From contig JARVLF010000004.1 of the NCBI GenBank assembly GCA_030849465.1, positions 1 through 64,000 of the forward strand: a DNA stretch of 64,000 bases. Reading direction: 5' to 3'. The position numbers and the translations under genes are program-made. This DNA comes from Moesziomyces globuligerus. Its lineage: Eukaryota; Basidiomycota; Ustilaginomycetes; Ustilaginales; Ustilaginaceae. Shown here piece by piece: positions 62,301 to 64,000 of the stretch. Each line of letters begins with the position of its first letter. Position 1 is the stretch's first letter. Below the pieces are notes generated by a model. The model was not told where the DNA came from, did not search any database, and was given only the letters and a program-made list of their open reading frames with translations.

Positions 62301-63595
62301 CCGCGTCCGCCGCTGCTGCCGCCGCTGTGGCGCCTGCGCCTGCTGCAAAGGCACTGCAGCAGTTGCGGCCTCTTGCCTATTTTTGCTATCTTTTGCTATC
62401 GAGACCGCCTGGCTCCACGCCCGCGATTCACGCGACGGCTTGCCCCCTGGGTCCAAGATCGTCATTGCTCGAGCTTCGAGCCGCTGACCGTCTCAGTCGG
62501 CGAGGACCCTCGAGATCAGCGATCGTGCGACAGCTCGCGAAATGGCGGAGCGCACTCGGGGCAGCGTCCAAGCCCCAAGCTTGGCGTGGGATGCCATGCA
62601 AGCTCGCTCGGTCATCGGTGTGCGCAAGTGGACGAGCGGCGCGAGTTTTTCCTGCATCGAGGATTCAGTAGCTACTGTAGCGTCGACGGCCTATTGATAA
62701 CGCGCTGCACTGGCAGACTGTCGAGAGATATGCTTTGCCGGAGCTGAGCTGAGCTTCGCATGCAAGCCTACGCTCTGCGCTCGGCCATCGTCTGCACGCT
62801 TTTGGCTCTCATGCACCTCATGCACCTCGAGCGAGTCTCTCTCCCGTGCCTTGCCAAAAAATTGCACTTCGCCTTCCGCCTCGCCTCGCCTCGCCTTGCT
62901 TTGCTCGTCAGCCAGCCTTTCCGCTCTCATCGCCATGATCTACCTGAGCCCTGGAGCCCTGGATCCCTGAGGCCCTGAAGCCCTGAAGCAGGGCCTGCAG
63001 CCCTCAAGCCTCCCCGGACTTTGTGGAACCGAAGGCAACCTTATGCCGCACCCGTGACGGTGGTGTGCACTGCCCTTGCCCTCGCTCCTCCTACGACTTT
63101 CCAAGAGCCAAGCCTTCCTCGGTCATCCTCTCGACGGGTTGCCCCTAACCTCTGTTCTCTGCTCGTCTCTATCCTCCCGTCCCGCCGCCTTGCCTCCTGC
63201 ATCCACAACGTCGCTTCCATTCCCGCTTGCCTCACGCACAAACACGTCGGATCCACGTTGCTCGTCGCTACCGTCTTCACCGCATCCACCCCTCTCGACC
63301 CTCATCCTCCCTCTTATACCATCGCGACGTTGCAAACATCCAGCTTGCGCCCCTCTTTCCTTCTTCGGACCCCTTTGCCTCCTTCCTTCCCTGCCATCCG
63401 CGCATTCCTTTGATCGGCAACCTTCCGTCTCACCGTGACCCGGTTCGACAACGACACTCGCTACCCGTTGATCTCCCCTGTGACTCGGACGTCGTCCCTA
63501 GCGCTGCAAGCTCGTAGCATTCGCAAGTCTCGGCCATCCTCCTGTCGCTCCTCGCGCACGCAGTCGTCGGATCTTGCCTCGCCATCACGCTCAAC
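59321..63595. other. Gene desert, right part
   Basis: About 4.3 kb without a convincing gene. Poly-T/pyrimidine tracts at 59520-59570; a short CATCGCC-type tandem repeat at about 61309-61355; a GAGCCCTG-type tandem repeat at 62941-63010. Long open frames at 60222-61328 (minus) and 60653-61672 (plus) overlap each other and carry no motif. The final 500 bp are CT-rich and likely include the promoter of the next gene. Confidence 0.45.
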
Positions 63596-64000
63596 ATGCG
63601 TTCTTCCACCTCGGCGCTAGTCGCCACCTTGGTGTCGTCCTTCTGGCTCGCTCACTCGGCCTTCGCCGACGTCAACCTTTCCCCTGCCCTCAACGCCACA
63701 AATGCCGGCACCCTCTCAGTCACAATCAGCCCTTCCTACGTCGGCTTCGGTATCGAACCCTCAGACCTCATCGTCTACACCGGCTCAACAACCCCCAATC
63801 AGCTCACCTTCAACCTCCTCTCCAACCTGGCCAACTACACCGGCGCTCCCCCTCACATCCGTCTCGGCGGCAATGCAGGCGACACCATGCTGTACTCCGA
63901 GTCCACCTCGGGCACAGCTCTCCAGCAGAACTACAACCCCATCGGAAGCGGCAATGCCAGGCCCTCGGACTACTACACCTTCGGCCCAGACTTCTTAAAA
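63596..64000 (+). CDS. Secreted GH79-like glycoside hydrolase (5' part)
   Basis: The frame opens at ATG 63596 and runs off the window; 135 codons are visible. A signal peptide (MRSSTSALVATLVSSFWLAH) is followed by VTISPSYVGFGIEPSDLIVY, FNLLSNLANYTGAPPHIRLGGNAGDTMLYS and DYYTFGPDF. The 'GFGIE...NLL.NL...G.PP.IR.GGN..D' pattern is that of the N-terminal TIM-barrel strands of fungal GH79 beta-glucuronidase-like enzymes. These cleave glucuronic acid residues from polysaccharides or glycoproteins outside the cell. The catalytic acids lie beyond the window. Confidence 0.78.
   Translation, partial: MRSSTSALVATLVSSFWLAHSAFADVNLSPALNATNAGTLSVTISPSYVGFGIEPSDLIVYTGSTTPNQLTFNLLSNLANYTGAPPHIRLGGNAGDTMLYSESTSGTALQQNYNPIGSGNARPSDYYTFGPDFLK

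Overview
This is the left end of a fungal chromosome. It opens with 29 perfect AACCCT units (the C-rich strand of a TTAGGG telomere) and runs through about 3.5 kb of subtelomeric repeats into a gene-dense, GC-rich, mostly single-copy region. Codon use, short introns with GTAAGT-like donors and CTGAC-like branch sites, and the gene set (PKA regulatory subunit with an RRTSV inhibitor site, Atf1-type bZIP, Zn2Cys6 regulator, ER glucosidase II beta, mitochondrial TIM9 and ATP synthase d) point to a basidiomycete, most likely a smut (Ustilaginomycotina). The species cannot be fixed from this sequence alone.

Layout. (1) 1-3.5 kb: telomere, a nested 54-bp duplication with an interstitial telomere tract, a spliced cysteine-motif gene, and three arrays of 29-bp palindromes spaced 10 bp apart; the third array abuts a beheaded FAD oxidoreductase. 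(2) 4-21.4 kb: carbohydrate-leaning genes: transaldolase-family protein, bacterial-type mannose-6-phosphate isomerase, alpha/beta hydrolase, a small Gag-like ORF, a secreted M28 aminopeptidase, a polyol-type SDR, a dihydroxyacetone-synthase-like transketolase and a Zn2Cys6 regulator. (3) 21.8-25.7 kb: decayed LINE C-terminus, hairpin-rich spacer and an inverted scrap of the neighbouring sugar transporter. (4) 26-53.4 kb: sugar transporter, Atf1-like bZIP, alpha/beta hydrolase, PKA-R, ATP7, RPS25, BolA-like, GTP cyclohydrolase I, SFM1-like, SUS1, Tctex-type dynein light chain, glucosidase II beta, eIF6, TIM9 and a secreted alpha/beta hydrolase. (5) 53.4-63.6 kb: a gene desert with a degenerate minisatellite and then an AT-richer block of GCCACC-rich foldback repeats in both orientations. 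(6) 63.6 kb to the end: start of a secreted GH79-like enzyme.

Function. Block 2 plus the transporter would fit uptake and interconversion of sugars, polyols and triose or pentose phosphates, with a local zinc-cluster regulator; this is inference from content and proximity. Block 4 is conserved housekeeping. The strongest structural surprises are the 29-10-29 palindrome arrays, the foldback repeat desert, and a Tctex light-chain gene whose reading frame closes only if a 2-nucleotide micro-exon is spliced in.

Spliced models were built by eye from splice signals, frame continuity and family knowledge. No database search was possible, so family names rest on recognisable motifs.
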